NCBI RefSeq assembly: GCF_905220975.1
Contig: NZ_CAJNBK010000018.1
Location: 1-64,000 of the forward strand
Origin: Paraburkholderia haematera
GTDB taxonomy: Bacteria; Pseudomonadota; Gammaproteobacteria; Burkholderiales; Burkholderiaceae
Direction of reading: 5' to 3'
DNA: 64,000 bases
The notes under the pieces are model-generated. The model saw only the letters and a list, made by a program, of their open reading frames with translations, ran no database searches and was not told where the DNA came from. Of this stretch, positions 8,824 through 18,231 are shown piece after piece. Positions within the stretch are counted from its first letter, which is position 1. Each line of letters opens with the position of its first letter. The translations under genes were made by a program, and so were the position numbers.

Positions 8824-11028
8824 TCAGTCTTTAGTTTTTAGCTTCTTGACGTCCGCCGGACGGCTTTTCATCGAGCTTCGAAGGTCGGCATAAAGATGCT
8901 CGAAAAGACCCACAATGCCGCGCGCGCCGACCGTCAGCACATGCGACAGACCGCGCAACGGCGTGTCCTGCTGGCGCCCTTCGGCCCAGCCGGTCCACGC
9001 GTCAGCGCGCGCGAAGGTGGTCTTGACGAACTCGTATTCCTGCTCTCGCGTCAGCGCCGAGAAGCGCAGGCCCACGCGGCCCGGCTCCGTGAAACCGACC
9101 GTGGCCGGGAAGGCGTATTCCTCGTCGCCGCGAAACAGCGAGACGGTCACGCGTTCGTGCATCGGCACCTGGATTTTGCCCGGCAGCGCCACGCCGACGC
9201 CGCCTTCCGAGTAGTCGATGGTTTCGCAGGCGAGCGTGCGGCCGGTCGAGAACTTCAGCATCACCGGCATCTGCATTGCCACGCGGTGCACGGCGCGAAT
9301 CTGCCGGCGCTCGCTCGCCGCGGCCACGCTCGCGCCGAGAATCAGCATGTTGTAGGTGGTCCAGCCGAGGTTCAGGATGGTCGTGTTCACCACGCTGCGG
9401 GTGTGCCAGTTCAGATAGATATGCACGATACCCACGACAAAGCCGATCAGGTTCAGCAACAGCAGGAACAGATACGGCCGCGAGATCGCCCAGTCGAAGT
9501 AGTTCTTCTCGATCTGGCCGCCCTTGGCTGTCACGTTGAACTTGCCGAGCTTCGGGTTGATCAGCGCGAGCAGCGTAGGCGCGGTGATGTACGACGCCAG
9601 CACCGATTCGTAGACTTCGGCCCAGAACGAGTGGCGAAACGAGCGCTGCATCCGCGAGTTGGTGATGCTCGCATGCATCATGTGCGGCAGGGCGTAGATC
9701 GCGATCGTGCTGGCGGCGGCCTCGATCACGTGCGCGCCGAAGAACAGATACGACAACGGCGCGGTCAGAAACACCAGACGCGGGATGCCGTAAAAGAAGT
9801 GCATCATCGCGTTCAGATAACAGAGCCGCTGGCCGATTTTCAGACCCTTGCCGGTCAGCGGATTGTCGATCCGGAAAATCTGCGTCATGCCGCGTGCCCA
9901 GCGAATCCGCTGGCCGATGTGGCCGGAGAGGCTTTCGGTGGCGAGACCCGCCGCCTGCGGAATCGCCAGATACGCGGTGGTGTAGCCGAGGCGGTGCAGC
10001 TTCAACGCGGTGTGCGCGTCTTCCGTGACCGTTTCCACGGCGATGCCGCCGATCTCTTCGACCATGGTCCGGCGCAGCAATGCGCATGAACCGCAGAAGA
10101 AAGTCGCGTTCCACAGATCGTTGCCGTCCTGCACGAGACCGTAAAACAGTTCGCCTTCGTTCGGCACCTTGCGGAAGGTGCCGAGATTGCGTTCGAACGG
10201 ATCGGCGGAGAAGAAGTGGTGCGGCGTTTGCAGCATCGACAGCAGCTTGTCGCGCAGGAACCAGCCGAGGCCGATCTGCAGGAACGAGCGGGTCGGAATG
10301 TGATCGCAGTCGAAGATCGCGAGGTATTCACCCTGGGTGATCTTCAGGGCTTCATTGATATTGCCGGCTTTCGCGTGGCGGTTGTGCGTGCGGATCGTCC
10401 AGTTGACGCCGACTTCCTCGCAGAACGCCTTGAACTCGGGGCGGCGGCCGTCGTCGAGCACGTGGATCGCAATCTTGTCGGCCGGATAGTCGAGCGCGAG
10501 CGCGGCGTAGATGGTCGGCTTCACCACCGAGAGCGGCTCGTTGTAAGTCGGGATGAACACATCGACGCTCGGCCACTGGTCGCGCGAAGCGGGCAGCGGC
10601 ATCGGCTTGCGTTTGAGCGGCCAGGCGGTCTGGAAGTAGCCGAGCATCAGCACGATGGTCGAATAGACTTCGGCCGAAACCAGAAGCAGGCCCCACGCGG
10701 CGTCGAGCGGATGTTCCCAGTAAGTGGTCGAGGTCAGGCGCCAGTACATATAGCGGCCCGAGGTGACCACCGAGAGCATGATCATCACCATCGTCGCGTA
10801 ACGGCCTGGCTGGCGGCGGAACAGCAGGGCGGTGATGAAGCAGCAGGTCGCGAATGTCAGTTGCTCGTAGAACGCGAGCGGCACCGTGAACACGAAATAC
10901 AGCATCATCAGCGCGAACAGCGTGATCAGGCCCGTTACGATCCGGCTGTTCCAGAAACGTGCGTCGACGAAGCGGTCGAGCCGCGATGGCTCGGCGCCCT
11001 CGAGGCTCTCTGTAGAAGGCGTACTCAT
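8824..11028 (-). CDS. bcsA: Cellulose synthase catalytic subunit BcsA
   Basis: A 734-residue family 2 glycosyltransferase in the inner membrane that polymerises UDP-glucose to beta-1,4-glucan. The start at 11028 is chosen because its ATGA overlaps the bcsQ stop. N-terminal membrane helices come first. The D,D,D,QxxRW set follows: VFIPTYNEP and VLDDGRR near 160-190, IFDCDHIP, TVTEDAHTA, and QRIRWARG. Further membrane helices lead to a C-terminal PilZ domain with RRQIR (RxxxR) and DYSEGG (DxSxxG). Both c-di-GMP-binding motifs are intact, so allosteric activation by c-di-GMP is expected. Two GGDEF genes lie just beyond the operon. Confidence 0.97.
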   Translation of the reverse strand: MSTPSTESLEGAEPSRLDRFVDARFWNSRIVTGLITLFALMMLYFVFTVPLAFYEQLTFATCCFITALLFRRQPGRYATMVMIMLSVVTSGRYMYWRLTSTTYWEHPLDAAWGLLLVSAEVYSTIVLMLGYFQTAWPLKRKPMPLPASRDQWPSVDVFIPTYNEPLSVVKPTIYAALALDYPADKIAIHVLDDGRRPEFKAFCEEVGVNWTIRTHNRHAKAGNINEALKITQGEYLAIFDCDHIPTRSFLQIGLGWFLRDKLLSMLQTPHHFFSADPFERNLGTFRKVPNEGELFYGLVQDGNDLWNATFFCGSCALLRRTMVEEIGGIAVETVTEDAHTALKLHRLGYTTAYLAIPQAAGLATESLSGHIGQRIRWARGMTQIFRIDNPLTGKGLKIGQRLCYLNAMMHFFYGIPRLVFLTAPLSYLFFGAHVIEAAASTIAIYALPHMMHASITNSRMQRSFRHSFWAEVYESVLASYITAPTLLALINPKLGKFNVTAKGGQIEKNYFDWAISRPYLFLLLLNLIGFVVGIVHIYLNWHTRSVVNTTILNLGWTTYNMLILGASVAAASERRQIRAVHRVAMQMPVMLKFSTGRTLACETIDYSEGGVGVALPGKIQVPMHERVTVSLFRGDEEYAFPATVGFTEPGRVGLRFSALTREQEYEFVKTTFARADAWTGWAEGRQQDTPLRGLSHVLTVGARGIVGLFEHLYADLRSSMKSRPADVKKLKTKD

Positions 11029-11813
11029 GCGACGTTCCTCGGCGAAACGGCGATCGCATCGACCGCCGTCATGAGCCAGTTGCCGCACGAGCGGAAATCC
11101 GCGGATGCCTGGCTGAGTGGATCGTAGTGAATGAGCGTGGTGTCGCACGCGAGCGCTTCGCTCACGCCTTCATCCATATGGATCACGCCCGGGAAGAGTT
11201 TGCCGCCGAGCATCTGGCGCAGGACCTTGAGGACGTCTTTGGTCAACTGGCGTGACTGGTCGATCTGGTTGATCACGTAGCCTTCACCACCGAACTCGGA
11301 GCGCGGCGCCGCATACGTTTCAATCAGTCTTTCCATTAACGGAATGGCCGCGTACGAAGCGGCGTCGGCGAGCACCACGTTCAGCGCGAAGGTGGCCGCG
11401 AACAACGCAGTGCGTACATACACGGACGAGCCCGGCGGCGTATCGACGATAACGATGTCGGACTCGTCGAGCCGCAGCGTTTGCAGCGACTGCGCGAGCC
11501 AGCCTGGTTGCTGGTCGATATGCGCTTCGAAACGGCGGCGGTCGTCTTCGATCAGTGCGCCATAGGGCAGCACGGTCACGCCGTCTATGCCGTCGAACAT
11601 CACCGATTGCCATGGATCGCCCATCAACGTGGCGCGCGACAAACCGTCGATGCTGTCGAGCGGCACGCCGAAATGCAGACGCAGCGCGTTCTGCGGATCG
11701 AGGTCGAGGGCGATTACGCGCCGGCCGCTGGCGGCCAGCACGGAGGCGAGATTGGCGGCCAGGGTGGTTTTACCGACCCCGCCTTTGGCGGACACGACCG
11801 CAATGACTTTCAT
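11025..11813 (-). CDS. bcsQ: BcsQ, MinD/ParA-type ATPase of the cellulose locus
   Basis: A 262-residue ParA/MinD-family ATPase beginning MKVIAVVSAKGGVGKTT, with the deviant Walker A (KGGVGKTT) and a later IVDTPPG switch segment. BcsQ proteins are needed for cellulose export or for polar placement of the complex. ATG at 11813 is preferred over GTG at 11840 because it gives a 4-bp ATGA overlap with the upstream bcsP stop. The stop in turn overlaps bcsA in the same way, suggesting translational coupling. Confidence 0.93.
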   Translation of the reverse strand: MKVIAVVSAKGGVGKTTLAANLASVLAASGRRVIALDLDPQNALRLHFGVPLDSIDGLSRATLMGDPWQSVMFDGIDGVTVLPYGALIEDDRRRFEAHIDQQPGWLAQSLQTLRLDESDIVIVDTPPGSSVYVRTALFAATFALNVVLADAASYAAIPLMERLIETYAAPRSEFGGEGYVINQIDQSRQLTKDVLKVLRQMLGGKLFPGVIHMDEGVSEALACDTTLIHYDPLSQASADFRSCGNWLMTAVDAIAVSPRNVA

Positions 11814-12742
11814 GAGCGACGAGGGCCGTTGACCAGCCACGAATTGGAGGCGGCAGGCGTGGCGGCCCGGGGGGCGACGGCCGGCGGCGCGGCGGCCGTT
11901 TGAGCGGGCGTGCCGCGCAGACGGTCGAAGACCGATTGCAGCGGTGCGGATTCGCCTGGGCGGCCGGCCGGTTGCGGCGGCGCGAGTGCGGGTTCAGGGG
12001 CGAACAGTTTGCCGAGGATCGAAGCAGGTGGCTTCGGCGCGGCGGGCGCCTGGGCCCATGCGGGTGCGGCGACCGGCGCCGGGGCGGTTGCAAAGACCGG
12101 CGTCGCGGCGAATGCAAAAGCCGGCGAAGGTACGGGTGCAGAGACGGGCGCAATGGGTGCCGGTGCAGGTGCGAAGACCGGCGAGGGCACGGGTGCAAAG
12201 ACCGCCGAAGGTGCGGGTGCGGAGACTGCCGCCGGGTCCACGGCGCGTGGTGTCGCGGCGGGGATCTCGGTGCGTGACGTCATCACGTCGATCCGTGCCG
12301 CGGCTGGCGCTGCTTGTGCGGCCTGCGCTGCTTCTCCTGCCTGGGCTGTTCGCTGCGCAGCATGATCGTTCGCTTCGGGCGCGCCGAAACGCGAAGCGCC
12401 GGCCGGCGCGGCCTGCTGAGCGGCGACGACGACCGGCGGAATGTCCCGCCGATGCGACCGGGTAAACAGCGGCGCCCTCGCGCGCGTGACCGAGGCGGTG
12501 TCTTTGGGCGTCGTGTCCTGACGATCGGCAGCCGGCGCCTCGTTTTGCGCCAAGGCCTCGCTAACGGCCGCGCGGGGTTGCCCGATTGCGGGAATGGCCG
12601 GCTGCGTCAGATCCAGCGTCACCAGCAGCGGCCAACGTGTGCGCGCCGAACGCGCTTCGTTTTCGCGGCCGATTTCCTGATACGCGTTGGCGTCGCCGCC
12701 AAAATGATCGAATAGTTTCTCGATGTCGCTCGATGAACTCAT
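11810..12742 (-). CDS. bcsP: BcsP-like Pro/Ala-rich accessory protein
   Basis: A 310-residue protein with a short conserved-looking N-terminus (SSDIEKLFDHFGGDANAYQEI) and a long Ala/Pro-rich, probably disordered middle built on PAPAPVFAPVPSP-type repeats. The C-terminus is short and ordered-looking (LQSVFDRLRG, NSWLVNGP). An N-terminal 'FxxFGG...YQEI' segment followed by a Pro-rich tail is typical of the BcsR/BcsP proteins encoded before bcsQ in beta-proteobacterial cellulose operons. ATG at 12742 is chosen because the motif starts there; the longer open frame upstream crosses bcsD. Its role is probably assembly or regulation of the synthase. Confidence 0.8.
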   Translation of the reverse strand: MSSSSDIEKLFDHFGGDANAYQEIGRENEARSARTRWPLLVTLDLTQPAIPAIGQPRAAVSEALAQNEAPAADRQDTTPKDTASVTRARAPLFTRSHRRDIPPVVVAAQQAAPAGASRFGAPEANDHAAQRTAQAGEAAQAAQAAPAAARIDVMTSRTEIPAATPRAVDPAAVSAPAPSAVFAPVPSPVFAPAPAPIAPVSAPVPSPAFAFAATPVFATAPAPVAAPAWAQAPAAPKPPASILGKLFAPEPALAPPQPAGRPGESAPLQSVFDRLRGTPAQTAAAPPAVAPRAATPAASNSWLVNGPRRS

Positions 12743-12795
12743 AATGCCGCCGTCTCTTCCATGACTTCCCTTACCCCGATCCATCCACCTGCCGC

Positions 12796-13251
12796 TCAAA
12801 TACGATGCCGGCCCAGCCGGAACTCGATCGCGGTGTCCGTGCCATATTCGCTCGTTTGCGCGACCGACAGGCCCTCTGCGCCCAACGCGCTTAACCAGGT
12901 CTGATAGACGCCTTCGAGAAACGCCGGGGTCCATGCGAGCGCTGTGTTGCCGAACGCCTGCAGCGGCGCACAGTAATGCACGATGCGCAGAGAGTCGGTT
13001 TCGTCGGACAACTCGACGTAGCCCCAATCCATGCCATGCCAGACCAGATTCAGCGCCTGAGCGAGTTCCGCCGTCGAACCGCAAGCGGGCAATTGGTGCG
13101 CCGCGGCAAAACGGCAGCCGACGCGATACATCAGTTGGCGCAGTTCGTCGCGACCGATCTGCGCTTCGAACTCCGTTGCCAATGCAGTCAGCATGCCACG
13201 CCATTGTGGCGAGATCTGGCGTTCCAGCAGGTAATCGAGAATTGGGACCAT
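12796..13251 (-). CDS. bcsD: Cellulose synthase subunit D (BcsD)
   Basis: A 151-residue protein matching the size and pattern of BcsD, the octameric periplasmic protein that helps bundle glucan chains in Komagataeibacter. Conserved-looking segments are LLERQISPQWRGML near the N-terminus, a central WHGMDWGYVEL, and a C-terminal FLEGVYQTWLSALGA. No signal peptide is visible, as in other BcsD proteins. It is the promoter-proximal gene of the operon. bcsD together with bcsP, bcsQ and bcsZ makes this a hybrid locus rather than a plain E. coli type. Confidence 0.85.
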   Translation of the reverse strand: MVPILDYLLERQISPQWRGMLTALATEFEAQIGRDELRQLMYRVGCRFAAAHQLPACGSTAELAQALNLVWHGMDWGYVELSDETDSLRIVHYCAPLQAFGNTALAWTPAFLEGVYQTWLSALGAEGLSVAQTSEYGTDTAIEFRLGRHRI

Positions 13252-13865
13252 ATTTTCCGGGAAATGGCCGTTGCTTCAGCCGTATATGAAAACGGGTGCC
13301 GACGGTCGAATGCAAGTGAAAGCGTTACAGAAGGCCGCGCGTTGCACGCGTCCGCAGTTACTTTTACCGAACTGTCTAGTCTCTCCGCAACATTTCGCAG
13401 GAGTCTACTTAAGACATTAACTTTTAGCCACTTTACATTCGTCTGCGTAATACGCGCAAACGATTGCCGTAGATGCACATCATTTACGTGACACGCATGC
13501 ATTTTCTTGCTGCTGGACTGCCTTTCACGCTTCCCCACTGTGGATGCCTGCTGCGAGCGTGCTCGCCACCGGCCTCATTGACTCCATTTCTTCTCCGTGA
13601 GCAGTTGTTTTCGCCGTTGTTTTCGCCATTGCTTTAGCGTTTCGTTTCGTGGCAAATGCAACGCTTTGACTTGGCGTGGATGCGATGCGCATTTGCCTTC
13701 ACCGGTCGCGTCTGGGAGACTCCCGCCGGCTGGTTGTGCCCTCAACTACGCTCAGGGCCGGTAAGCTACGCCCTTGCGCGGCCCGACTGACCCTGTATCG
13801 ACGCCAGTCGCGCAGGCAGCAGGAACGTGGCACGCCAAAGCAATGCCGCTCGACTCAAGACAACA
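13252..13865. promoter_or_regulatory. Divergent intergenic region between bcs operon and GGDEF genes
   Basis: About 610 bp with no convincing gene. The half next to bcsD (about 13,380-13,500) is visibly richer in A+T than its surroundings and probably holds the bcs promoter. The other half holds a 9-bp inverted repeat GGCAAATGC (13651-13659) / GCATTTGCC (13689-13697). No binding protein can be assigned from sequence alone. Confidence 0.5.
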
Positions 13866-15011
13866 ATGCTCAATCCACTCACTATTCTGGCGGTTACGGT
13901 TTTATCGGGCGCCATGGGGATGGCCGTGCTCGGTTCCTTATGGCGCGCGGCGATACCCGGCGTCGGCTACTGGATCTCGGCCAATGCGGTCGCGATCGTG
14001 GCGCTTTTTGCCTTTGCCTTGCAAGGACACGCGACGCGCTGGCTGACTATCGTGGGGGCCAACGAGCTGCTGGCCGTCTCGCTGCTGCTGGTGGTGGAAG
14101 GCTGCCACCGTTTTCTGCGGCGCCGCACGCGGCCGTGGGCGGCCTATGCCGGCGCGCTCGCGGTGTTGATCGGTATGACTTACTGGACCTTTGCCGCGCC
14201 CGACTTCAACGCCCGCGTGAGCGTGGCGTCGGCGTATCACGCGCTCCTCTATGCGATGCTCGCCTTCATGATGTTGCGCGACCGTCCCTCGAACCGGCCG
14301 CGCTACTGCTACTACTTTCTCGCGGTAGCGTCGGTGCTGCTATGCGCGGGGCATCTCTCGCGTGGTGTCATGTACGGCTTCGGCATGCTGCTGCAGACCA
14401 GCTTGCTGCAGGTGACGCCCGGCAATGTCGCCTTTCTCGCACTCGGCATCCTGGCGCCGCCGTGTCTTTCGATCGGGGTCGTGATGCTGGCGCACGATCG
14501 CCTCGCCGAGCGGCTCGAGCGGCTTGCCAATGTCGACGATCTGACCGGCGCGTTATCGCGTCGCGCGTTTCTCGCGGAAGGCGACGCGCTGCTGGAGGCG
14601 TCGCTGCACACCCGCTTGCCGGTGGCCATGGCCATCATCGACATCGATTCGTTTAAAGCGGTCAACGACCGCTACGGCCATGCCACGGGCGACCAGGTGT
14701 TGAGCCACTTCGCGGCGTTCGTCCGCGGCAACCTGCGGGCCGGTGACGTGTTCGGGCGGTTGGGCGGCGAGGAGTTCGGTGTGCTGTGCCCGGCAACGAG
14801 CAGCGCCGAAGCGGTGCGATTGATGGATCGTCTGCGGGTCCGGCTGGCCTCCACCGCGCCGGCGGAGTTGCCGCGCGGGCTGAAATACACCTTCAGCGTC
14901 GGGGTGGACCAGCATCGGCGCGACGAATCTCTTGCCCAGTTGATGGCGCGTGCCGACGGCGCGTTGTATGCCGCCAAGGCCTCGGGGCGCGATCGCGTGA
15001 TGGCCGCGTAG
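13866..15011 (+). CDS. Membrane-anchored diguanylate cyclase (GGDEF)
   Basis: Makes c-di-GMP from GTP at the inner membrane. About 381 residues: roughly six to seven N-terminal membrane helices (to about residue 200), then a GGDEF domain. The active-site motif is intact as GGEEF. The inhibitory I-site RxxD is present at the right spacing (RAGD, five residues before GGEEF), so product inhibition is expected. ATG at 13866 is chosen because the membrane segment begins directly after it; a GTG at 13827 in the same frame is possible. The gene diverges from the bcs operon, so the obvious local target is the PilZ domain of BcsA. Confidence 0.85.
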   Translation: MLNPLTILAVTVLSGAMGMAVLGSLWRAAIPGVGYWISANAVAIVALFAFALQGHATRWLTIVGANELLAVSLLLVVEGCHRFLRRRTRPWAAYAGALAVLIGMTYWTFAAPDFNARVSVASAYHALLYAMLAFMMLRDRPSNRPRYCYYFLAVASVLLCAGHLSRGVMYGFGMLLQTSLLQVTPGNVAFLALGILAPPCLSIGVVMLAHDRLAERLERLANVDDLTGALSRRAFLAEGDALLEASLHTRLPVAMAIIDIDSFKAVNDRYGHATGDQVLSHFAAFVRGNLRAGDVFGRLGGEEFGVLCPATSSAEAVRLMDRLRVRLASTAPAELPRGLKYTFSVGVDQHRRDESLAQLMARADGALYAAKASGRDRVMAA

Positions 15012-15121
15012 CCCTGACGGGGCGGGGCGCAATTCTATTTGCGGGTGGGGCATAAATATTTGTCAGACGGTTGCCGTTATACATTGGCCGAGTGACCGGA
15101 GCCAGCCTGATATCTATCAAT

Positions 15122-17455
15122 ATGCTTTCCACCTCAACGAAGCACCTGTCCGATTCCGGTTTGCGAGATCGTTTTCATCGACGATCGCTCGAGCATCAGC
15201 GTCCACTGTCGACCGTGACGATGGCGTTTACCGTTGTGGCGTTCCTGTGTCTCGTGGGCGCGCGCAACATGGTTGCCGGTCCGGCGACGCCGCTCGCCTA
15301 CCGGCTCGCTTGCGCGCTGGTGCTTGCGGTGCTGGTGATGGCGATTCCACGCGCCGGCTCGACCTGGATGTTCGGCGCAATCGGCTTCGCGTATTCGCTG
15401 GTGCTGGTGGCCGGTCTTGCGCTGAACGTCTCCGGCGTCGAACAACCGTTGCTGTGGGTATTGCCGGCCATGGTGGTGATCCCGATCTGCGCCGCGCCGC
15501 TATGGCTCACGCCGCTGCATTTCTTTGCCGGCAGCGCGCTTTTCTATGGGGCGGCGCTTGCCTTGCTGATTGGCGAGCCGCGCACGCATGACGTCGACGT
15601 TGTTGTGTGGATGTGGGTCGTGGCGATCGGTGTGCCGACTTCCGTTGTGTTTCACTTTGGCTTTTACCGGTTCCGGCGCAACCACTTTCTGCTCGAGAGC
15701 CAGCTGGCGCAGCTCGCCGCGACCGATCCGCTGACCGGCCTGCAAAACCGCCGCGCGTTTGTGAAACAGGCCGAGCGCCGCCTTGAAAGCATGGCGCCGG
15801 GTGCGCGGATCAGCGCGATTTTTCTCGACATCGACAGTTTCAAATCGCTGAACGACCGTTTCGGCCACGCGCTCGGCGACCACGCGCTGTACGAGGTCGC
15901 CCAGGTACTGATGGAGGAGACTTCCGCGGACGACAGCGTGAGCCGGATCGGCGGCGAGGAATTCGCGGTATTGCTGCGCGACGGCTTGACTGGCGCGCTG
16001 GCGATGGCCGAGCGGCTGCGGGGCGCGATTGCCGCGATCGAGCGGCCGGACGGCTATCTGACCGCGAGCTTCGGCGTGGCCGAACACCGGAGCGGCGAAA
16101 GCATCATGGTGTTGCTCGACCGTGCCGACGAAGCCTTGCTGCGCGCCAAGCATTCGGGCAGAAACCGCGTGTGCGCCGAACGCGCCTTGCCGCTCGAGAC
16201 GCTGCAACTCCTTGCCGACGCCGCGCGCGAAGAGGGTGGGCTGACCGCGTTACGGCATCGATGGGAGGACTATTACCTGACCTCCCACTTCCAGCCGCTC
16301 TACAGTTTGTCGCATCAGAAGCAGGTGGGGTTCGAGGCGTTGCTGCGCGGTGAACAGGACGACGGCACGCTGGTGCCGCCCGTTGTCCTGTTCGCGCCGA
16401 AGCCGTCCAGCGACGAAGGCGCGCTCGATCGGGCGAGTCATGCCGTGCATCTGGCCAATGCGCGCAAGTCGCTGCCTGGCGATGCGTGGCTGTTCCTCAA
16501 TATTCTGCCGGCCACCTTCATTGCCGAAGGCTATGCCGATCAGCTCGCCGCGATCGTGCGGACGGTTGGGCTCGATCCTGAGCGGGTGATTCTTGAGATT
16601 CTCGAATCGCACGGCGGCAGTGTCGACGACATGTCGCGCGCCGCGGCTTTGTATCGCGAGCACGGCTTCCTGATCGCCGTCGACGATTTCGGGGCGGGTC
16701 AATCGAATCTCGACCGCTTGCTGCGGATCCGGCCGGATATCGTCAAGCTCGACGGCGAACTGATTCGTGCGACGAGCCACGGCTCCGAGCAGCCGATCTT
16801 GCCGAAGCTCGTTTCGCTGTTGCATCAGGCGGGGATGCTGGTGGTCGTCGAGGGCGTGGAGACGACGGAGGAGTTGATTCTCGCGGTGGAATCGAATGTG
16901 GATTTCGCGCAGGGGTATTTGCTTGGACGGCCGGCTGCGGAGATTGCGCGGCCGGAGTCGGTGCATCGGCGGATCGATGAGGCTTTCGATGTGATTGCCC
17001 AGGGGAGGGCGCATCTGCATGCGTTGTTCGAGTCTGAGGTCGAGCCTTACCGGATTGCTTTGCGGCGGGCCGCCGATCAGTTGCTGACGGGGGTTTTGAT
17101 GGATGAGGCGTTTGCTTCTCTGGCGACGTTTGGTCGCTGTATCAGCTGTTTTATTCTCGATGATTCGGGGCGGCAGATCGGGCATGAGGTGCCGGGGCCG
17201 GCGTCGAGTGGCGAAGGGGCTTCGCTGCATCCGGTGGCGAATCCGCGGGATGCCAGGTGGGATCATCGGCCTTATTTTCGTAATGCGGTTTTGTTGCATG
17301 GGGTTGTGGTGACTAGTCATCCTTATCTTTCTTTGGCCAGCGGCCGGCCTTGTGTTGCGGTTACTTTGGCTGTGCAGTTTGCTAATGAACGGGCGGTTGT
17401 GGGGGTGGAGTTGGATTGGGCCGAGGTGGGGTTGCCTTGGCCGGCGGGGGATTAA
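15122..17455 (+). CDS. Membrane GGDEF-EAL protein with C-terminal sensory-like domain
   Basis: About 777 residues: N-terminal membrane helices (about 40-170), GGDEF domain, EAL domain, and an extra C-terminal region of about 170 residues. The GGDEF site is intact (IGGEEF) but the position five residues upstream has no RxxD, so no I-site. The EAL domain keeps the residues expected of an active phosphodiesterase: FEALLRG, LNILP, ILEILES, DDFGAG, IVKLDG, VEGVET and AQGYLLG. The C-terminal part (YFRNAV...PYLSLASGRPCVAVT) resembles a Cache/YkuI-C-type sensor domain. ATG at 15122 is preferred to TTG at 15071. It could act in either direction; with the preceding cyclase it makes a local c-di-GMP pair next to bcs. 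Confidence 0.87.
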   Translation: MLSTSTKHLSDSGLRDRFHRRSLEHQRPLSTVTMAFTVVAFLCLVGARNMVAGPATPLAYRLACALVLAVLVMAIPRAGSTWMFGAIGFAYSLVLVAGLALNVSGVEQPLLWVLPAMVVIPICAAPLWLTPLHFFAGSALFYGAALALLIGEPRTHDVDVVVWMWVVAIGVPTSVVFHFGFYRFRRNHFLLESQLAQLAATDPLTGLQNRRAFVKQAERRLESMAPGARISAIFLDIDSFKSLNDRFGHALGDHALYEVAQVLMEETSADDSVSRIGGEEFAVLLRDGLTGALAMAERLRGAIAAIERPDGYLTASFGVAEHRSGESIMVLLDRADEALLRAKHSGRNRVCAERALPLETLQLLADAAREEGGLTALRHRWEDYYLTSHFQPLYSLSHQKQVGFEALLRGEQDDGTLVPPVVLFAPKPSSDEGALDRASHAVHLANARKSLPGDAWLFLNILPATFIAEGYADQLAAIVRTVGLDPERVILEILESHGGSVDDMSRAAALYREHGFLIAVDDFGAGQSNLDRLLRIRPDIVKLDGELIRATSHGSEQPILPKLVSLLHQAGMLVVVEGVETTEELILAVESNVDFAQGYLLGRPAAEIARPESVHRRIDEAFDVIAQGRAHLHALFESEVEPYRIALRRAADQLLTGVLMDEAFASLATFGRCISCFILDDSGRQIGHEVPGPASSGEGASLHPVANPRDARWDHRPYFRNAVLLHGVVVTSHPYLSLASGRPCVAVTLAVQFANERAVVGVELDWAEVGLPWPAGD

Positions 17456-17469
17456 GGTTTGGTTTTTTT

Positions 17470-17745
17470 TGCCTGCGCGGCGCTTGTTTGTCTGGGGTTT
17501 TATGGCGTTGGCCTTTCCTTGAATTCTTATTGGTTTATTAGCGTTCCCCCTGTGCGGGGGGGCACCTACTTTTCTTTGCATGCCGCAAAGAAAAGTAGGC
17601 AAAAGAAAGCGGCTCAAACCGCTAACTATTAAGCGGGTCCCCTGGCTTGGAGGAGGTAGTGGTGCATCTGGAATCGGTGCCCTCGCACATTCAGCCCCGG
17701 TGACAAGGCAGTCATTCTTCCGGCGGCGCTGCGCGCGCCGAAGCG
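17470..17745 (-). repeat. Dispersed hairpin repeat, copy B (inverted)
   Basis: Near-complete copy read on the minus strand. Its central hairpin is a perfect 15-bp stem (17565-17579 with 17585-17599, loop ATGCC). It also holds a small AGCGG/CCGCT hairpin, the CCCCGCACAGGGGG block, and the longer left half (CGCGCGCAGCGCCGCCGGAAG, then GATTCCAGATGCACCACTA). Its A-rich tail borders the stop of the GGDEF-EAL gene. Bases 17746-17934 between copies B and C contain no convincing gene; frames there that look open run into the repeats. Confidence 0.88.
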
Positions 17746-17934
17746 GCGCCTCATAAAACCATGCTCTGCGTTTGGCGCTCGCATTTTTCTCGCGATCGTG
17801 GCTCGTCGATGCGTCGCCCCTGCTAACGCAGCCGACACCGCGCCGCGATGGCCCCCGCTGCGCGTAACCGAAGCCCCAAGGTTTCCCAGGCAAACCCATC
17901 CGCGACGCACGCAGTGCGGAGTGGGAGCGGATGA

Positions 17935-18190
17935 CACCTTTGTCACTAACGCGGAGTGTGCGAGAACGCAGATTCCAGATGCACCACTACCGTGGCTGCG
18001 CGGGGGACCCGCTTAAGAGTTAGCGGTTTGAGCCGCTTTCTTTTGCCTACTTTTCTTTGCGGCAGGCAAAGAAAAGTAGGTGCCCCCCCGCACAGGGGGA
18101 ACGCTAATAAACCACTAACAAATCAAGGAAAGGCCAACACCATAAAACCCCAGACAATCAAGCGCCACGCAAGCAAAAAACACAAGAAAA
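17935..18190 (+). repeat. Dispersed hairpin repeat, copy C
   Basis: Plus-strand copy facing copy B. It has the same order of blocks and a perfect 15-bp hairpin at 18046-18060/18066-18080 with loop GGCAG. The A-rich tail runs to the stop codon of hpaI. B and C together form an inverted pair about 720 bp across, between two genes that end toward each other. Confidence 0.88.
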
Positions 18191-18231
18191 GCCCAACACC
18201 GCAGGCGAAGAACATCCAGGCAACCCCCCCC

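Noticed and set aside
8896..10089. 397-codon plus-strand open frame
   Set aside because: Shadow of bcsA, which has all catalytic motifs on the other strand.
16250..17899. 549-codon minus-strand open frame
   Set aside because: Runs through the complement of the EAL domain and into repeat copy B; no ribosome site and no family similarity.
17629..17946. Small minus-strand ORF (105 codons) inside the repeat pair
   Set aside because: Lies almost wholly in repeat copy B and its flank; the same reading appears at copy D, so it is a by-product of the repeat.
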